Positions 1-8,519 of a DNA stretch of 64,000 nt are shown here, one piece after another. Under the pieces are notes generated by a model. That model saw nothing but the letters and a program-made list of their open reading frames with translations, did not search any database and had not been told where the DNA came from. Numbering within the stretch: the first letter of the stretch is position 1; the number at the start of each line of letters is the position of its first letter. Location: assembly GCF_018336155.1 (NCBI RefSeq), contig NZ_JAGYHF010000004.1, positions 186,001 to 250,000 of the forward strand. The letters run 5' to 3'. This DNA is from Pseudomonas rustica (GTDB lineage: Bacteria; Pseudomonadota; Gammaproteobacteria; Pseudomonadales; Pseudomonadaceae). The position numbers and the translations under genes are program-made.

Positions 1-19
1 TATCCAAGGTATGCGGCAT
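1..19 (-). CDS. 5' end of an unidentified leftward gene (partial)
   Basis: Reading leftward, an ATG at 19-17 follows a good ribosome binding site (GGAGTGA, 5 nt spacing) and opens the codons M-P-H-T-L-D before the window edge. Only six codons are visible, so no product can be named. Its position downstream of catA would fit a benzoate or aromatic transporter or porin, but that is only context. Confidence 0.4.
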
Positions 20-192
20 GATTCACTCCTGGGTGAACCAAACCTGAAGAACCTTTGATCGATTCAGCGTGTGCCGTCATGGCAATCGGGGGTCTATCGG
101 TTTGATGCGTTTATTCGTCGTTGAGGACAAAACTAAACGATCTTAAAAACAGCGGGCCAATATCTTTTTTGCATTACCTTAGGTCTGTTTTC

Positions 193-836
193 CCCTCACC
201 CCAGCCCTCTCCCAGAGGTAGAGGGGGCCGACCGTGGTGTCTGGCGTGATACATCGACCTGAAAGATCGTGGCGATTATGGATTCGGCTGAAATCGTTCA
301 GGTCGAATCTCTATTCAGCGCTCTCTCACCCTCAGGTAGAGGGGCCGACCGTGGTGTCTGGCGTGATACATCGACCTGAAAGATCGTGGCGATCATGGAT
401 TCGGCAGAAATCGTTCAGGTCGAATCTCTATTCAGCGCTCTCTCACCCTCAAGTAGAGGGGCCGACCGTGGTGTCTGGCGTGATACATCGACCTGAAAGA
501 TCGTGGCGATTATGGATTCGGCAGAAATCGTTCAGGTCGAATCCCCATTCAGCGCTCTCTCACCCTCAGGTAGAGGGGCCGACCGTGGTGTCTGGCGTGA
601 TACATCGACCTGAAAGATCGTGGCGATTATGGATTCGGCAGAAAACGTTCAGGTCGAATCCCCATTCAGCGCTCTCTCACCCTCAGGTAGAGGGGCCGAC
701 CGTGGTGTCTGGCGTGATACATCGACCTGAAAGATCGTGGCGATCATGGATTCGGCAGAAACCGTTCAGGTCGGCGTATCTCGCAAGCATCCCCCATTCA
801 GTCCCCTCTCCCTCCGGGAGAGGGTTAGGGTGAGGG
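193..836. repeat. Five 117-bp tandem repeats inside a split palindrome
   Basis: Near-identical units begin at about 227, 344, 461, 578 and 695, each exactly 117 bp apart; the last unit diverges after about 775. Every unit carries the inverted repeat TCGACCTGAA ... TTCAGGTCGA around a loop of roughly 33 nt. The array is bracketed by 21-bp arms at 193-213 and 816-836 that match as inverted repeats at 19 of 21 positions. Because 117 is a multiple of three, a 199-codon frame stays open through the array (234-833), but its 39-residue repeat has no start context or recognisable character, so I treat it as non-coding. Confidence 0.85.
804..824. terminator. Hairpin downstream of catA
   Basis: Perfect 9-bp arms CCCTCTCCC (804-812) and GGGAGAGGG (816-824) with a 3-nt loop lie 30 nt past the catA stop. 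There is no U-tract, so termination is inferred from position only. The right arm is part of the palindrome that flanks the tandem array. Confidence 0.45.
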
Positions 837-853
837 CCACAAACGACGCGGTA

Positions 854-1771
854 TCAATCCGTTTGCAACGCGCGCGGGCGTTGACTGCGTTGTTCGGCGC
901 TGGCGTCTGGCGCGGGTTGCAGCTGGAAGTCGAACTTGAGTTTGGCGTGGCGTCCCAACGTTTCGTGCTCATGGAACACCACCTCGCCGACCAACCCTTC
1001 GCGGGTCGCGTAAGCAAAGTCATCCCACAAATATTGATCGCCCGACAGATTGATCTGCGTGGTCAGGTGTCGATGCCCCGGTGCGCTGATAAAAAAGTGC
1101 ACATGCGCCGGACGCTGACCGTGACGACCGAGCAAGTTCAGACATTCCTGCGTAGGGCCCTGCGGGTCGCAGCCATATCCGGAGGGAACGATGCTGCGTG
1201 CGCGGTAACAGCCTTCGGCGTCGGTGATGATCCGGCGGCGCAGGTTGTATTCGGACTGGCTCGGATCAAAAAACGAGTAGGTGCCTTTGGTATTGGCGTG
1301 CCACACATCGACTGTGGCGCCGGCCAGCGGCTGGCCGTGGAGGTCAAGCACCTGGCCTTGGAGAAACATCACCGTGGCAACGCCGTCCTCGCTGCCATCG
1401 TCCATGCGGCACTCGCCTTCACACAGCGGCGCACCCGCGACGTAGAGCGGCCCTTCGATGGTGCGCGGCGTGCCGCCGGTCAAGCCGATTTGTGCGTCTT
1501 TGGCGTCCTGGAGCAGGTCAAGGAAGTGTTCGATGCCAAGACCGGCGACCAGCAACCCCGCTTCCGAACGACCGCCCAAACGATTGAGATAGTCGACGGC
1601 TTTCCAGAATTCGTCTTCGCTGATTTCGAGGTCTTCGATGATTTTCGCGGTGTCCTGCAGTACGCGCAGAACGATGGTTTTCAAACGCGAGCTGCCGTCG
1701 TCGTTGGTGAAGCCGGCGGCTTCTTTGAAGAAGGTTTGCAGCTCAGGCGTGTGGGCAATTTTCACGGTCAT
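854..1771 (-). CDS. catA: Catechol 1,2-dioxygenase
   Basis: Intradiol ring cleavage of catechol to cis,cis-muconate in the cytoplasm. The 305-residue length is normal for CatA. The N-terminal helical dimerisation domain (about 1-100) precedes the beta-sandwich catalytic domain; the non-haem Fe(III) ligands of the family are visible as Tyr165 (KGTYSFF), Tyr199 (PSGYG) and His223/His225 (PAHVHFF). It is the last gene of the leftward ben-cat series, 175 nt after catC with a REP doublet between, so it may be transcribed from the benA promoter or partly from its own. Nothing is missing. Confidence 0.97.
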   Translation of the reverse strand: MTVKIAHTPELQTFFKEAAGFTNDDGSSRLKTIVLRVLQDTAKIIEDLEISEDEFWKAVDYLNRLGGRSEAGLLVAGLGIEHFLDLLQDAKDAQIGLTGGTPRTIEGPLYVAGAPLCEGECRMDDGSEDGVATVMFLQGQVLDLHGQPLAGATVDVWHANTKGTYSFFDPSQSEYNLRRRIITDAEGCYRARSIVPSGYGCDPQGPTQECLNLLGRHGQRPAHVHFFISAPGHRHLTTQINLSGDQYLWDDFAYATREGLVGEVVFHEHETLGRHAKLKFDFQLQPAPDASAEQRSQRPRALQTD

Positions 1772-1834
1772 GGTGGGTTACCTCATCTTGTTGTTGTGTG
1801 GTTCATGCAGCAGTTGTGTCCAGCCGCGCAGCAC

Positions 1835-1926
1835 CTGTGGGAGCGAGCCTGCTCGCGAAGGCGCTATGTCATTCAACATCTGTGGTGGCTGATCCACCGT
1901 CTTCGCGAGCAAGCTCGCTCCCACAA
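1835..1926. repeat. REP doublet (class A) between catC and catA
   Basis: Inverted pair of the palindromic unit CTGTGGGAGCGAGCCTGCTC / GAGCAAGCTCGCTCCCACA, the commonest intergenic repeat in this window. It splits the catBC-catA interval and could stabilise or attenuate the transcript. Confidence 0.85.
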
Positions 1927-1946
1927 GGGCGGGCGGTATTCAGGGC

Positions 1947-2237
1947 TCAGCGGTCGTCGGCGTGGATCGACGACGGATGTCGGCAGAGCCCGTTGATCTC
2001 GATGTCCATGTAGGGGAACAACGGCAATTGCATCAGCGTGTCGTGCAGCGCTTCGACGCTTGGCAGATCAAACACGCTGTAATTGGCGTAATGCCCGGCG
2101 ATGCGCCACAGGTGACGCCACCGGCCTTCGCATTGCAGCCGTTGCGCCAGTTCTTTTTCGTCAGCCTTGAGCCGGGTGGCGATGGCCGGATCCATGTCGA
2201 CAGGCAATTTCACGGTCATTTTTACGTGGAACAGCAT
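1947..2237 (-). CDS. catC: Muconolactone delta-isomerase
   Basis: Isomerises muconolactone to beta-ketoadipate enol-lactone. The 96-residue protein has the family opening (MLFHVKMTVKLP) and the conserved core around residues 41-60 (WRHLWRIAGHYANYSVFD) and LFPYMDIEI near the end; the family forms decamers. It starts 27 nt after the catB stop, in the same leftward operon, with an adjacent ribosome binding site. Length and sequence are typical. Confidence 0.97.
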   Translation of the reverse strand: MLFHVKMTVKLPVDMDPAIATRLKADEKELAQRLQCEGRWRHLWRIAGHYANYSVFDLPSVEALHDTLMQLPLFPYMDIEINGLCRHPSSIHADDR

Positions 2238-2264
2238 GGTGGCTTTCCTCTGGTTGTGATCGGT

Positions 2265-3386
2265 TCAGGAACGGCGAAAACGCGCCAGCCGCCCTTCGTC
2301 CAGCGTCAGGCCAAGGCCCGGGGTGCGCGGGATGTGCAGGTGAAAGTCGTGGTACTCGGGCCGTTCGGTGACGATGTCTTCGGTCAGCAGCAACGGCCCG
2401 AACAGCTCGGTTTCCCAGGTCAGTTGCTTGAGCGTGAGAAAGGCGTGGGCCGAGGCCAGTGTGCCGACGGAGCCTTCGAGCATGGTGCCGCCATACAGCG
2501 CAATGCCGGCGGCCTCGGCGATTTGCGCGGTTCTGAGCACGGCGCGCGGGCCACCGTTCTTGGCGATTTTCAGGGCGAACACACTGGCCGCGCCGTCAGC
2601 GGCGAGGCTGAAGGCGTCCTCGACACTTTCAATTGATTCATCGGCCATGATCGGTGCCGGGCTGCGCTGATTCAGACGAATCTGCCCGGAGCGGTTGACC
2701 CGCGAGATCGGCTGTTCAATCAGATCAATGCCGTTGTCGCCCAATACCTGGCAGCCACGAATCGCCTGGGACTCATCCCAATATTGATTGACGTCGACCC
2801 GCACACTGGCGCGATCGCCCAAAGCTTTTTTGATCGCCACGACGTGCTTGAGATCCTGCTCCAACGGATTGGCGCCGATCTTCAATTTGAAGATGCGATG
2901 ACGCCGTACTTCAAGCATCTGCTCGGCCTCGGCAATGTCGCGCGCGGTGTCGCCGCTGGCCAGCGTCCACGCGACTTCGAGGCTGTCGCGCACACGACCG
3001 CCGAGCAGTTCGCTGACGGGCAGGCCGAGGCGTTTGCCCTGCGCGTCGAGCAGCGCGCTTTCGATGCCGGATTTGGCGAAGGTGTTGCCCTTGGCGATCT
3101 TGTCGAGCCGCTGCATCGCCGCGTTGATGTTGTTGGCGTCCATGCCAATCAACGCTGGCGCGAGATGCGCGTCGATGTTGGCCTTGATGCTTTCCGGGCT
3201 TTCATAGCCGTACGCAAGGCCGCCGATGGTGGTGGCTTCACCGATGCCTTCAACGCCATCACTGCAGCGCAAACGCAGGATCACCAGGGTCTGCTTCTGC
3301 ATGGTGTGCATCGCCAGTTTGTGCGGGCGAATGGTCGGCAGGTCGACGATGATCGTCGTCAGGTTTTCAATCAGAATTCGCGGCAT
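2265..3386 (-). CDS. catB: Muconate cycloisomerase
   Basis: Converts cis,cis-muconate to (+)-muconolactone; enolase superfamily, muconate-lactonising branch. The chosen start (MPRILIENL) has AAGGAG upstream and gives 373 residues, the usual CatB length; an upstream in-frame start would overlap benD. Visible family residues are the catalytic K-x-K (FKLKIGA) and the Mg ligands in VDVNQ, IEQP and ADESI. It lies 22 nt after benD, so here the cat genes directly continue the ben operon instead of sitting under their own catR. Confidence 0.96.
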   Translation of the reverse strand: MPRILIENLTTIIVDLPTIRPHKLAMHTMQKQTLVILRLRCSDGVEGIGEATTIGGLAYGYESPESIKANIDAHLAPALIGMDANNINAAMQRLDKIAKGNTFAKSGIESALLDAQGKRLGLPVSELLGGRVRDSLEVAWTLASGDTARDIAEAEQMLEVRRHRIFKLKIGANPLEQDLKHVVAIKKALGDRASVRVDVNQYWDESQAIRGCQVLGDNGIDLIEQPISRVNRSGQIRLNQRSPAPIMADESIESVEDAFSLAADGAASVFALKIAKNGGPRAVLRTAQIAEAAGIALYGGTMLEGSVGTLASAHAFLTLKQLTWETELFGPLLLTEDIVTERPEYHDFHLHIPRTPGLGLTLDEGRLARFRRS

Positions 3387-3408
3387 ATCAATGCTCCTTG
3401 AGAAGTAC

Positions 3409-4170
3409 TCAGCCGAGGTCGCCGCCACCGACCGGCAAGGTCACGCCGGTGATGTACGAAGCGTCGTCGGAGGCGAGAAAGAGGATCGCGCCGACCTGTT
3501 CATCGAGGCTGCCGTAGCGTTTCATCAGGCTGCTGTCGAGGGTTTGCGTGACGATTTGCTGGTACCAGGTTTGTTCTTGCGCCGACTGTTCGGCGTCGTT
3601 GCGCGGGATGCGCCGAGGTGGCGCTTCGGTACCGCCGGGTGCAGTAGCGTTGACGCGAATGCCACGCTCGGCGTTTTCGAAGGCCAGGCACGCGGTGAGT
3701 GCGTTGATGCCGCCCTTGGCCGCGCCATACGGCACGCGATTGACGCTGCGGGTGGCGATTGAGGAAACGTTGACGATGGCGCCGCTGCCTTGTTTGAGCA
3801 TGTACGGCAGCGCGGCGTGGCAGCACCACAAGGTCGGGAACAGCGAGCGGCGCACTTCCGCCTCGATTTGTTCGACCTGGTAGTGCTCGAACGGCTTGGC
3901 CCAAATGGTGCCGCCAACGTTGTTGATCAGGATGTCGAGTCGATCGAAAGTGTTGATCGCTTCGACCATGACCCGGGCGCAATCGGCGTACTGTTCCAGA
4001 TCGGCAGTCAGCGCCAGAACGCCCTCGCCTTGCAGTTCGTGAACCAGTTCGGAGCGGTCGACGGCGACCACTTGCGCGCCTTCGCTGAGCAGGCGCTCGC
4101 AGACGCGGCGGCCGATGCCTTGCGCCGCGCCGGTGACCAGCGCGACTTTGTTGGAGAATCTGTTGTTCAT
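3409..4170 (-). CDS. benD: cis-1,6-dihydroxycyclohexa-2,4-diene-1-carboxylate dehydrogenase
   Basis: Oxidises and decarboxylates the benzoate cis-diol made by BenABC to catechol with NAD+. Classical short-chain dehydrogenase of 253 residues: TGAAQGIG nucleotide-binding motif at 13-20, NNVGG at about 83-87, Ser136/137, catalytic Tyr148 and Lys152 (YGAAK). It is the fourth ben gene, separated from benC by 180 nt that contain a REP doublet, and is followed after 22 nt by catB. Confidence 0.96.
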   Translation of the reverse strand: MNNRFSNKVALVTGAAQGIGRRVCERLLSEGAQVVAVDRSELVHELQGEGVLALTADLEQYADCARVMVEAINTFDRLDILINNVGGTIWAKPFEHYQVEQIEAEVRRSLFPTLWCCHAALPYMLKQGSGAIVNVSSIATRSVNRVPYGAAKGGINALTACLAFENAERGIRVNATAPGGTEAPPRRIPRNDAEQSAQEQTWYQQIVTQTLDSSLMKRYGSLDEQVGAILFLASDDASYITGVTLPVGGGDLG

Positions 4171-4214
4171 GACAACCTCGACTGAAACAGTTGCTTAAGC
4201 ACACACAGCCCTTT

Positions 4215-4320
4215 GTGGCGAGGGAGCTTGCTCCCGCTGGACTGCGCAGCAGGCCCATCTTTTTATGAGGCAAAAGCGAGGGCCGCTGCGCGCCCCAGCG
4301 GGAGCAAGCTCCCTCGCCAC
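4215..4320. repeat. REP doublet (class B) between benC and benD
   Basis: Long inverted pair with outer arms GTGGCGAGGGAGCTTGCTCC and its complement, plus inner arms (TGCGCAGCAGGCCC-type / GGGCCGCTGCGC). It interrupts the ben operon between benC and benD. Confidence 0.85.
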
Positions 4321-4350
4321 AGGTGTGATTGCAGGCTCGGTTGATGGAGA

Positions 4351-5358
4351 TCAGGCCGCGGCGAATTTTTCGTAGTAGAAATTCGCCGGGGTGATGCCCT
4401 GCTCGCGGATGTATTGGCTGACCGCCTCAACCATCGGCGGCGGGCCGCAGAGGTAGACGTCGACATCGCCGTCATTGAGGTGGCGCGGCTCGATGTGCTG
4501 GGTGACGTAGCCCTTGAGCGGGTGTGCACTTTGCGGATTGGCGACGCAGGCGCCGAAGCTGAAATTGGCGATGCGTGCGGCAAAGGCTTCGAGGCGATCG
4601 AGTTCAACCAGATCAAAGTCATTGGTCACGCCGTAGATCAAATGCACCGGATGCGCGCTGCCCTGCTCGGCGATCTTTTCCAGCATCGCGGTGAACGGCG
4701 CCAGACCGGTGCCGCCGGCGAGCAACAGCAGCGGCCGCTTGATTTCGCGCAGGTAAAAACTGCCCAGCGGCCCGGCCAGATTCATGCTGTCGCCGGCCTT
4801 GGCCAGACCGGTGAGGAAATTGCTCATCAAACCGCCGGGCACGTTGCGAATCAGAAAACTGACCTCGCCATTCTTCTGCAACGAGCTGAAAGAATACGCA
4901 CGCCTGTGTTCACTGCCCGGCACTTGCAGGTTGACGTATTGCCCCGGCAGGAACGCCAGTTTGCTCAGCGCTTCGCTCTTGATCGACAGCGCGATGGTGC
5001 TCTCGGACAACTGCCGGACATCACTGATCGCCGCCTGAAAATTGGCCTGTTCGGTTTTGCACACCTGCGAGCCAACCGGCACGCGCACCACGCAATCGCT
5101 TGCGGCCCGCATCTGGCAGGTCAGCACATAACCTTGTGCGAGTTCGTCGGCGCTCAAGGCGTCTTCGATGAAGTTATCGCCCATCTCGTAACGCCCGGCT
5201 TCGGCGAAACACTTACAGGTGCCGCAGGCGCCGTCGCGGCAGTCCAGCGGGATGTTGATGCCTTGGCGATACGCCGCGTCGGCGACGGTTTCATGGCTGC
5301 CGGCCTCGATGAAACGAGTCACGCCGTCTTCAAAATTGAGTGCGATCTGGAAATTCAT
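4351..5358 (-). CDS. benC: Benzoate 1,2-dioxygenase electron transfer component
   Basis: NADH:ferredoxin-type reductase that passes electrons to the BenAB oxygenase. The 335-residue chain has an N-terminal plant-type [2Fe-2S] domain (Cys40, Cys45, Cys48 in CRDGACGTCKC, and Cys81), then an FAD domain (RAYSFSS) and an NAD domain (GGTGLAPF; CGPPPMV). Domain order and length match BenC/XylZ. It starts 20 nt after the benB stop. Confidence 0.97.
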   Translation of the reverse strand: MNFQIALNFEDGVTRFIEAGSHETVADAAYRQGINIPLDCRDGACGTCKCFAEAGRYEMGDNFIEDALSADELAQGYVLTCQMRAASDCVVRVPVGSQVCKTEQANFQAAISDVRQLSESTIALSIKSEALSKLAFLPGQYVNLQVPGSEHRRAYSFSSLQKNGEVSFLIRNVPGGLMSNFLTGLAKAGDSMNLAGPLGSFYLREIKRPLLLLAGGTGLAPFTAMLEKIAEQGSAHPVHLIYGVTNDFDLVELDRLEAFAARIANFSFGACVANPQSAHPLKGYVTQHIEPRHLNDGDVDVYLCGPPPMVEAVSQYIREQGITPANFYYEKFAAA

Positions 5359-5378
5359 GGTGCACCTCGTCGTGTCGA

Positions 5379-5867
5379 CTAGATGTGATAGATGTCGATG
5401 ACCTGACGGACGTAATCGTTTTTCAGCACGACTTTCTTGGCCTTGATCAGCGGCTGCTCGCCACGCAGATCAAGGGTGTAGAAACTGCTGCCGAAGTAGC
5501 TGTCGGTGACCTGATAACGAAAGCTCAGGGTGTGCCAGTTGAAGCGCACCTGGCACTGGTCGGCGCTGTGCTCGACGATCTCGATGTTGCTCAGGTTGTG
5601 CGAGGTGCGGGTGTCGGGAATCGTCGCGCTGGAGCGCTCGGTCTTGATCCGGAAGATGCGGTCTTCGAGGCCGCCACGGTTGCCGTACCAGATCAGCGAG
5701 ATTTCGCTTTGCGGGTCTTCGGTGAGCGTGTCGTCATCGTCCCAGGCCGGCATCCAGAAAGTCGCATCGGCAGCGTATAGCTCCAGCCATTGATCCCACT
5801 GGCCGTCATCGAGATAACGCGCTTCGCGGTAGAGAAAGTCGCGCACATTGTCGTAGAGGTTGCTCAT
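5379..5867 (-). CDS. benB: Benzoate 1,2-dioxygenase small (beta) subunit
   Basis: Structural beta subunit of the ring-hydroxylating oxygenase, 162 residues, NTF2-like fold typical of XylY/BenB (opening [20 protein letters not shown], later YGNRGGLEDRI). The start codon overlaps the benA stop by one base (TGATG at 5869-5865), indicating translational coupling and fixing this start over a longer in-frame one reaching 6098, which would lie inside benA. Confidence 0.96.
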   Translation of the reverse strand: MSNLYDNVRDFLYREARYLDDGQWDQWLELYAADATFWMPAWDDDDTLTEDPQSEISLIWYGNRGGLEDRIFRIKTERSSATIPDTRTSHNLSNIEIVEHSADQCQVRFNWHTLSFRYQVTDSYFGSSFYTLDLRGEQPLIKAKKVVLKNDYVRQVIDIYHI

Positions 5868-7222
5868 CACACAGCCTCCACGGGGATCAGTTGTGGTTCG
5901 GCGGCAGCGGCTTTGAGCATGGTTTCCTGCCAGTACTTGTGTTGCAGCACGAACAGGCCTTCGTCCTCGGTGCGCATACCGGAGAGCAGCGGTTTCAGGT
6001 CGATTTCCTCGGCAGCAGCGTCGGCGCCTTCGACCCAATGGGTCGCGCCTCGGGACATGTCGTTCCAGCCGCGTCCGGCGCCGTAACCGGTCTGGCACGA
6101 ACGGAATTCTTCCAGATCATCCGGCGTGGCCATGCCGCTGACGTTGAAAAAATCCTCGTACTGGCGGATACGTTTGGCGCGCGCTTCGGCGCTCTCGCCT
6201 TTGGGGGCGATGCAGTAGATGGTGATTTCAGTCTTGTCGACCGAGATTGGCCGGGCGATGCGGATCTGCGAACTGAACTGATCCATCAGATACACGTTCG
6301 GGTACAGGCACAGGTTGCGCGAGTTTTCGATCATCCAGTCGGCGCGAGCCTGACCGAAATCACGCGCCAGTTCGTCGCGACGCTCATAAGCCGGGCGGTC
6401 TTCAGGGTTGGCCCAGCGCGTCCAGAGCAGCAGATGGCCGTGATCGAAGGAGTAGAAACCGCCGCCCTTCTTCGCCCAACTGCCGGCGCTCATGGTCTTG
6501 ATCGCCTCGCCTGCTTCGCGTTGCTGGCGCTGGTTCTGCGTCGCGGCGTAATTCCAGTGCACGGAGCTGACGTGATAGCCGTCGGCACCGTTTTCGGCGG
6601 TGAGTTTCCAGTTGCCTTCGTAGATATAGGAACTGGAACCACGCAGTACTTCGAGACCTTCCGGCGACTGGTCGACGATCATGTCGATGATCTTCGCTGA
6701 CTCGCCCAAGTGCTCGGTGAGGGATTTCACATCGGCATTCAGGCTGCCAAACAGAAAGCCGCGGTAGGACTCGAAACGCGCGACTTTGGTCAGGTCATGC
6801 GAGCCTTCGCAGTTAAAGCTTTGCGGGTAACCGGCCTCACTCGGGTCTTTGACCTTGAGCAGTTTGCCGCTGTTGTTGAACGTCCAGCCGTGGAACGGGC
6901 AGGTATAGCTGGAACGGTTGCCGGATTTGTGCCGGCACAGCATGGCGCCGCGATGGCTGCAGGCGTTGAGAAAAGCGTTGAGCACGCCGTCCTTGTTGCG
7001 CGCGATGAAGATCGGCTGGCGCCCCATCGTGGTGGTCAGAAAATCGTTGTTGTTGGGCAGTTGGCTTTCGTGGGCGAGGTAAATCCAGTTGCCTTCGAAG
7101 ATGTGCGCCATCTCCAGTTCGAACAGACGCGGATCGGTGAACATCTCCCGCTTGCAGCGGTAGGCGCCCTTGTCTTGGTCTTCTTCAAGCATGGCATTGA
7201 GGTAGTCGATTCCCAGGGACAT
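5867..7222 (-). CDS. benA: Benzoate 1,2-dioxygenase large (alpha) subunit
   Basis: Catalytic subunit that dihydroxylates benzoate at the 1,2 positions. From the chosen start (MSLGIDYLN, preceded by GGAGG at 8 nt; a start 5 codons upstream has no ribosome site) it is 451 residues. The Rieske centre is Cys88-x-His90 and Cys108-x2-His111; mononuclear Fe ligands His217 and His222 lie in [11 protein letters not shown]. First gene of the operon; the promoter immediately upstream carries paired BenR sites and a CA-rich motif. Confidence 0.97.
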   Translation of the reverse strand: MSLGIDYLNAMLEEDQDKGAYRCKREMFTDPRLFELEMAHIFEGNWIYLAHESQLPNNNDFLTTTMGRQPIFIARNKDGVLNAFLNACSHRGAMLCRHKSGNRSSYTCPFHGWTFNNSGKLLKVKDPSEAGYPQSFNCEGSHDLTKVARFESYRGFLFGSLNADVKSLTEHLGESAKIIDMIVDQSPEGLEVLRGSSSYIYEGNWKLTAENGADGYHVSSVHWNYAATQNQRQQREAGEAIKTMSAGSWAKKGGGFYSFDHGHLLLWTRWANPEDRPAYERRDELARDFGQARADWMIENSRNLCLYPNVYLMDQFSSQIRIARPISVDKTEITIYCIAPKGESAEARAKRIRQYEDFFNVSGMATPDDLEEFRSCQTGYGAGRGWNDMSRGATHWVEGADAAAEEIDLKPLLSGMRTEDEGLFVLQHKYWQETMLKAAAAEPQLIPVEAV

Positions 7223-7236
7223 GGCCAGGGCCTCCA

Positions 7237-7247
7237 TTGTTATTGTT
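7237..7247 (-). promoter_or_regulatory. Crc/Hfq-like CA motif at the benA translation start
   Basis: On the coding strand AACAATAACAA lies just upstream of the benA GGAGG ribosome site. It fits the A-A-N triplet pattern (AANAANAA) bound by Hfq with Crc in pseudomonads, which would make benA a direct catabolite-repression target. Motif seen; binding is inferred. Confidence 0.6.
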
Positions 7248-7258
7248 CAGGCCAGGTC

Positions 7259-7264
7259 AGATTA
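7259..7264 (-). promoter_or_regulatory. Probable -10 of the benA promoter
   Basis: TAATCT on the minus strand, 21 nt downstream of the promoter-proximal BenR site. From memory this is the spacing between the proximal XylS site and the -10 element in the TOL Pm promoter. Confidence 0.6.
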
Positions 7265-7285
7265 GGGAGGCGCAGCGCGGGGCAA

Positions 7286-7321
7286 TAGCCGAATCCTGCA
7301 GATCGCTATCCGTTTTGTGCA
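7286..7321 (-). promoter_or_regulatory. Tandem BenR/XylS operator of benA
   Basis: Two direct repeats of the XylS-family site TGCA-N6-GGNTA: TGCACAAAACGGATA (distal, 7321-7307) and TGCAGGATTCGGCTA (proximal, 7300-7286), 21 bp apart start to start. Both match the consensus at every fixed position. BenR with benzoate is expected to bind here and activate benABCD-catBCA. Confidence 0.93.
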
Positions 7322-7361
7322 GGACGGCGCGGCAGATGATTCGGACTGTTTCGAAGGGCGA

Positions 7362-8318
7362 TCAGTGGCGGCGTTTGAGGGTGTGCGACGGCAGTTCGCC
7401 GAACTGTTGGCGATAGCTTTCGGCGAAACGGCCCAAGTGCAGGAAGCCATAATCCAGTGCCAGCTCCGTGAGGTTGCGCACCGGGCAGCTCGGGTCGCTG
7501 AGGCAGGCGTGAATACGCGCCAGTTTGCGCTGACGGATGTATTGCATCGGAGTAACGCCGAGTTGGCGTTCGAACAGGCTGTACAGCGAACGCGGGCTCA
7601 TGCTCGCCTGCGCGGCCAGATGTTCGGCGGGCAGATCGAGTTTCAGGTTGCGCTCAATGTAATCGAGGATGCGCTCGAAACTGACGCTCGGAGCACTGAG
7701 GCTCTCACGGCTGACATTGGTGTTCATCAGCGAGATCAGTTTGCTGCCGATGATCTGCGCATAGTGCTCCTGCACCCGCAGCAACGGATCGCTGGCCTCG
7801 GCCTCCTGGCAAATCATCGCGAGCAGATTGGTGAAGCCTTCCAGTTCGTTCAACTGATAGTGATTGCGCAAGAAGCGGATACCGCTCGAAGGTCGCAACC
7901 AGCGCTGCTCGTCGCACACCGACTCGAGCACGCTGACCGGCACTTTGAGGATGAATTTTTCGCAGTCGTCGGAGTAAGTCAGATCGACCGGATCATCCGG
8001 ATTGATCAATAACAACTCGCCCGGTACCAGATGATGTTCACGTTTATGCCCGCGCCACAGGCAATTGCCTTGCAGCAGCACCTGCAGGTGATACACGGTT
8101 TCCAGCGCCAGCGACGTCACCCGGACGCTGCCGCCATAACTGATGCGGCACAGATCGAGATCGGCGAGTTTGCGATGGTTGAGGCTGGCTTGCGGATGGG
8201 CGGTTTTGGACAGGCCAATGAAGTGCTGGCCAACGTGCTGATTGACGTAGTCGGAGACGGCATAGGGGTCAGCGTGACGAAACACGCTGCTGCGATCACT
8301 CAGCAGATGACTGTCCAT
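7362..8318 (-). CDS. benR: Benzoate-responsive AraC/XylS-family activator
   Basis: Activator of the ben operon. Starting at MDSHLLSDRSSVF gives 318 residues, the usual BenR size; a longer frame to 8402 has no better start. The N-terminal effector/dimerisation half precedes the double helix-turn-helix at about residues 215-318 (LAAQASMSPRSLYSLFERQLG ... LGRFAESYRQQFGELPS; individual motifs shortened). It lies immediately upstream of benA in the same direction, 43 nt from the distal BenR site, and XylS-type sites are present at benA, which supports BenR specifically. Confidence 0.93.
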   Translation of the reverse strand: MDSHLLSDRSSVFRHADPYAVSDYVNQHVGQHFIGLSKTAHPQASLNHRKLADLDLCRISYGGSVRVTSLALETVYHLQVLLQGNCLWRGHKREHHLVPGELLLINPDDPVDLTYSDDCEKFILKVPVSVLESVCDEQRWLRPSSGIRFLRNHYQLNELEGFTNLLAMICQEAEASDPLLRVQEHYAQIIGSKLISLMNTNVSRESLSAPSVSFERILDYIERNLKLDLPAEHLAAQASMSPRSLYSLFERQLGVTPMQYIRQRKLARIHACLSDPSCPVRNLTELALDYGFLHLGRFAESYRQQFGELPSHTLKRRH

Positions 8319-8519
8319 TAGGCGGTGCTCGATCTTGTCGTTATGGGGTGCACGGTTTTCAGACTCACCGGTCACAGTACGCTTGCGTGCAAAAACCGGC
8401 AATTGGACAAAAGGTCGGGTATCCGTTAATCGAACACATTGTGTTCAGTTTTTGAACGGCGTGCCGATAACGCGAATAAGCAAAAGCAACTTTCCCTGTC
8501 GAAATTAAAGGACACCCGC

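Noticed and set aside
234..833. 199-residue open frame across the tandem repeats
   Set aside because: The frame is open only because the 117-bp period is divisible by three; start context is poor and the repeat is palindromic DNA, not protein-like.
737..1996. 419-residue plus-strand frame opposite catA
   Set aside because: Antisense shadow of catA, which has all catalytic residues on the minus strand.
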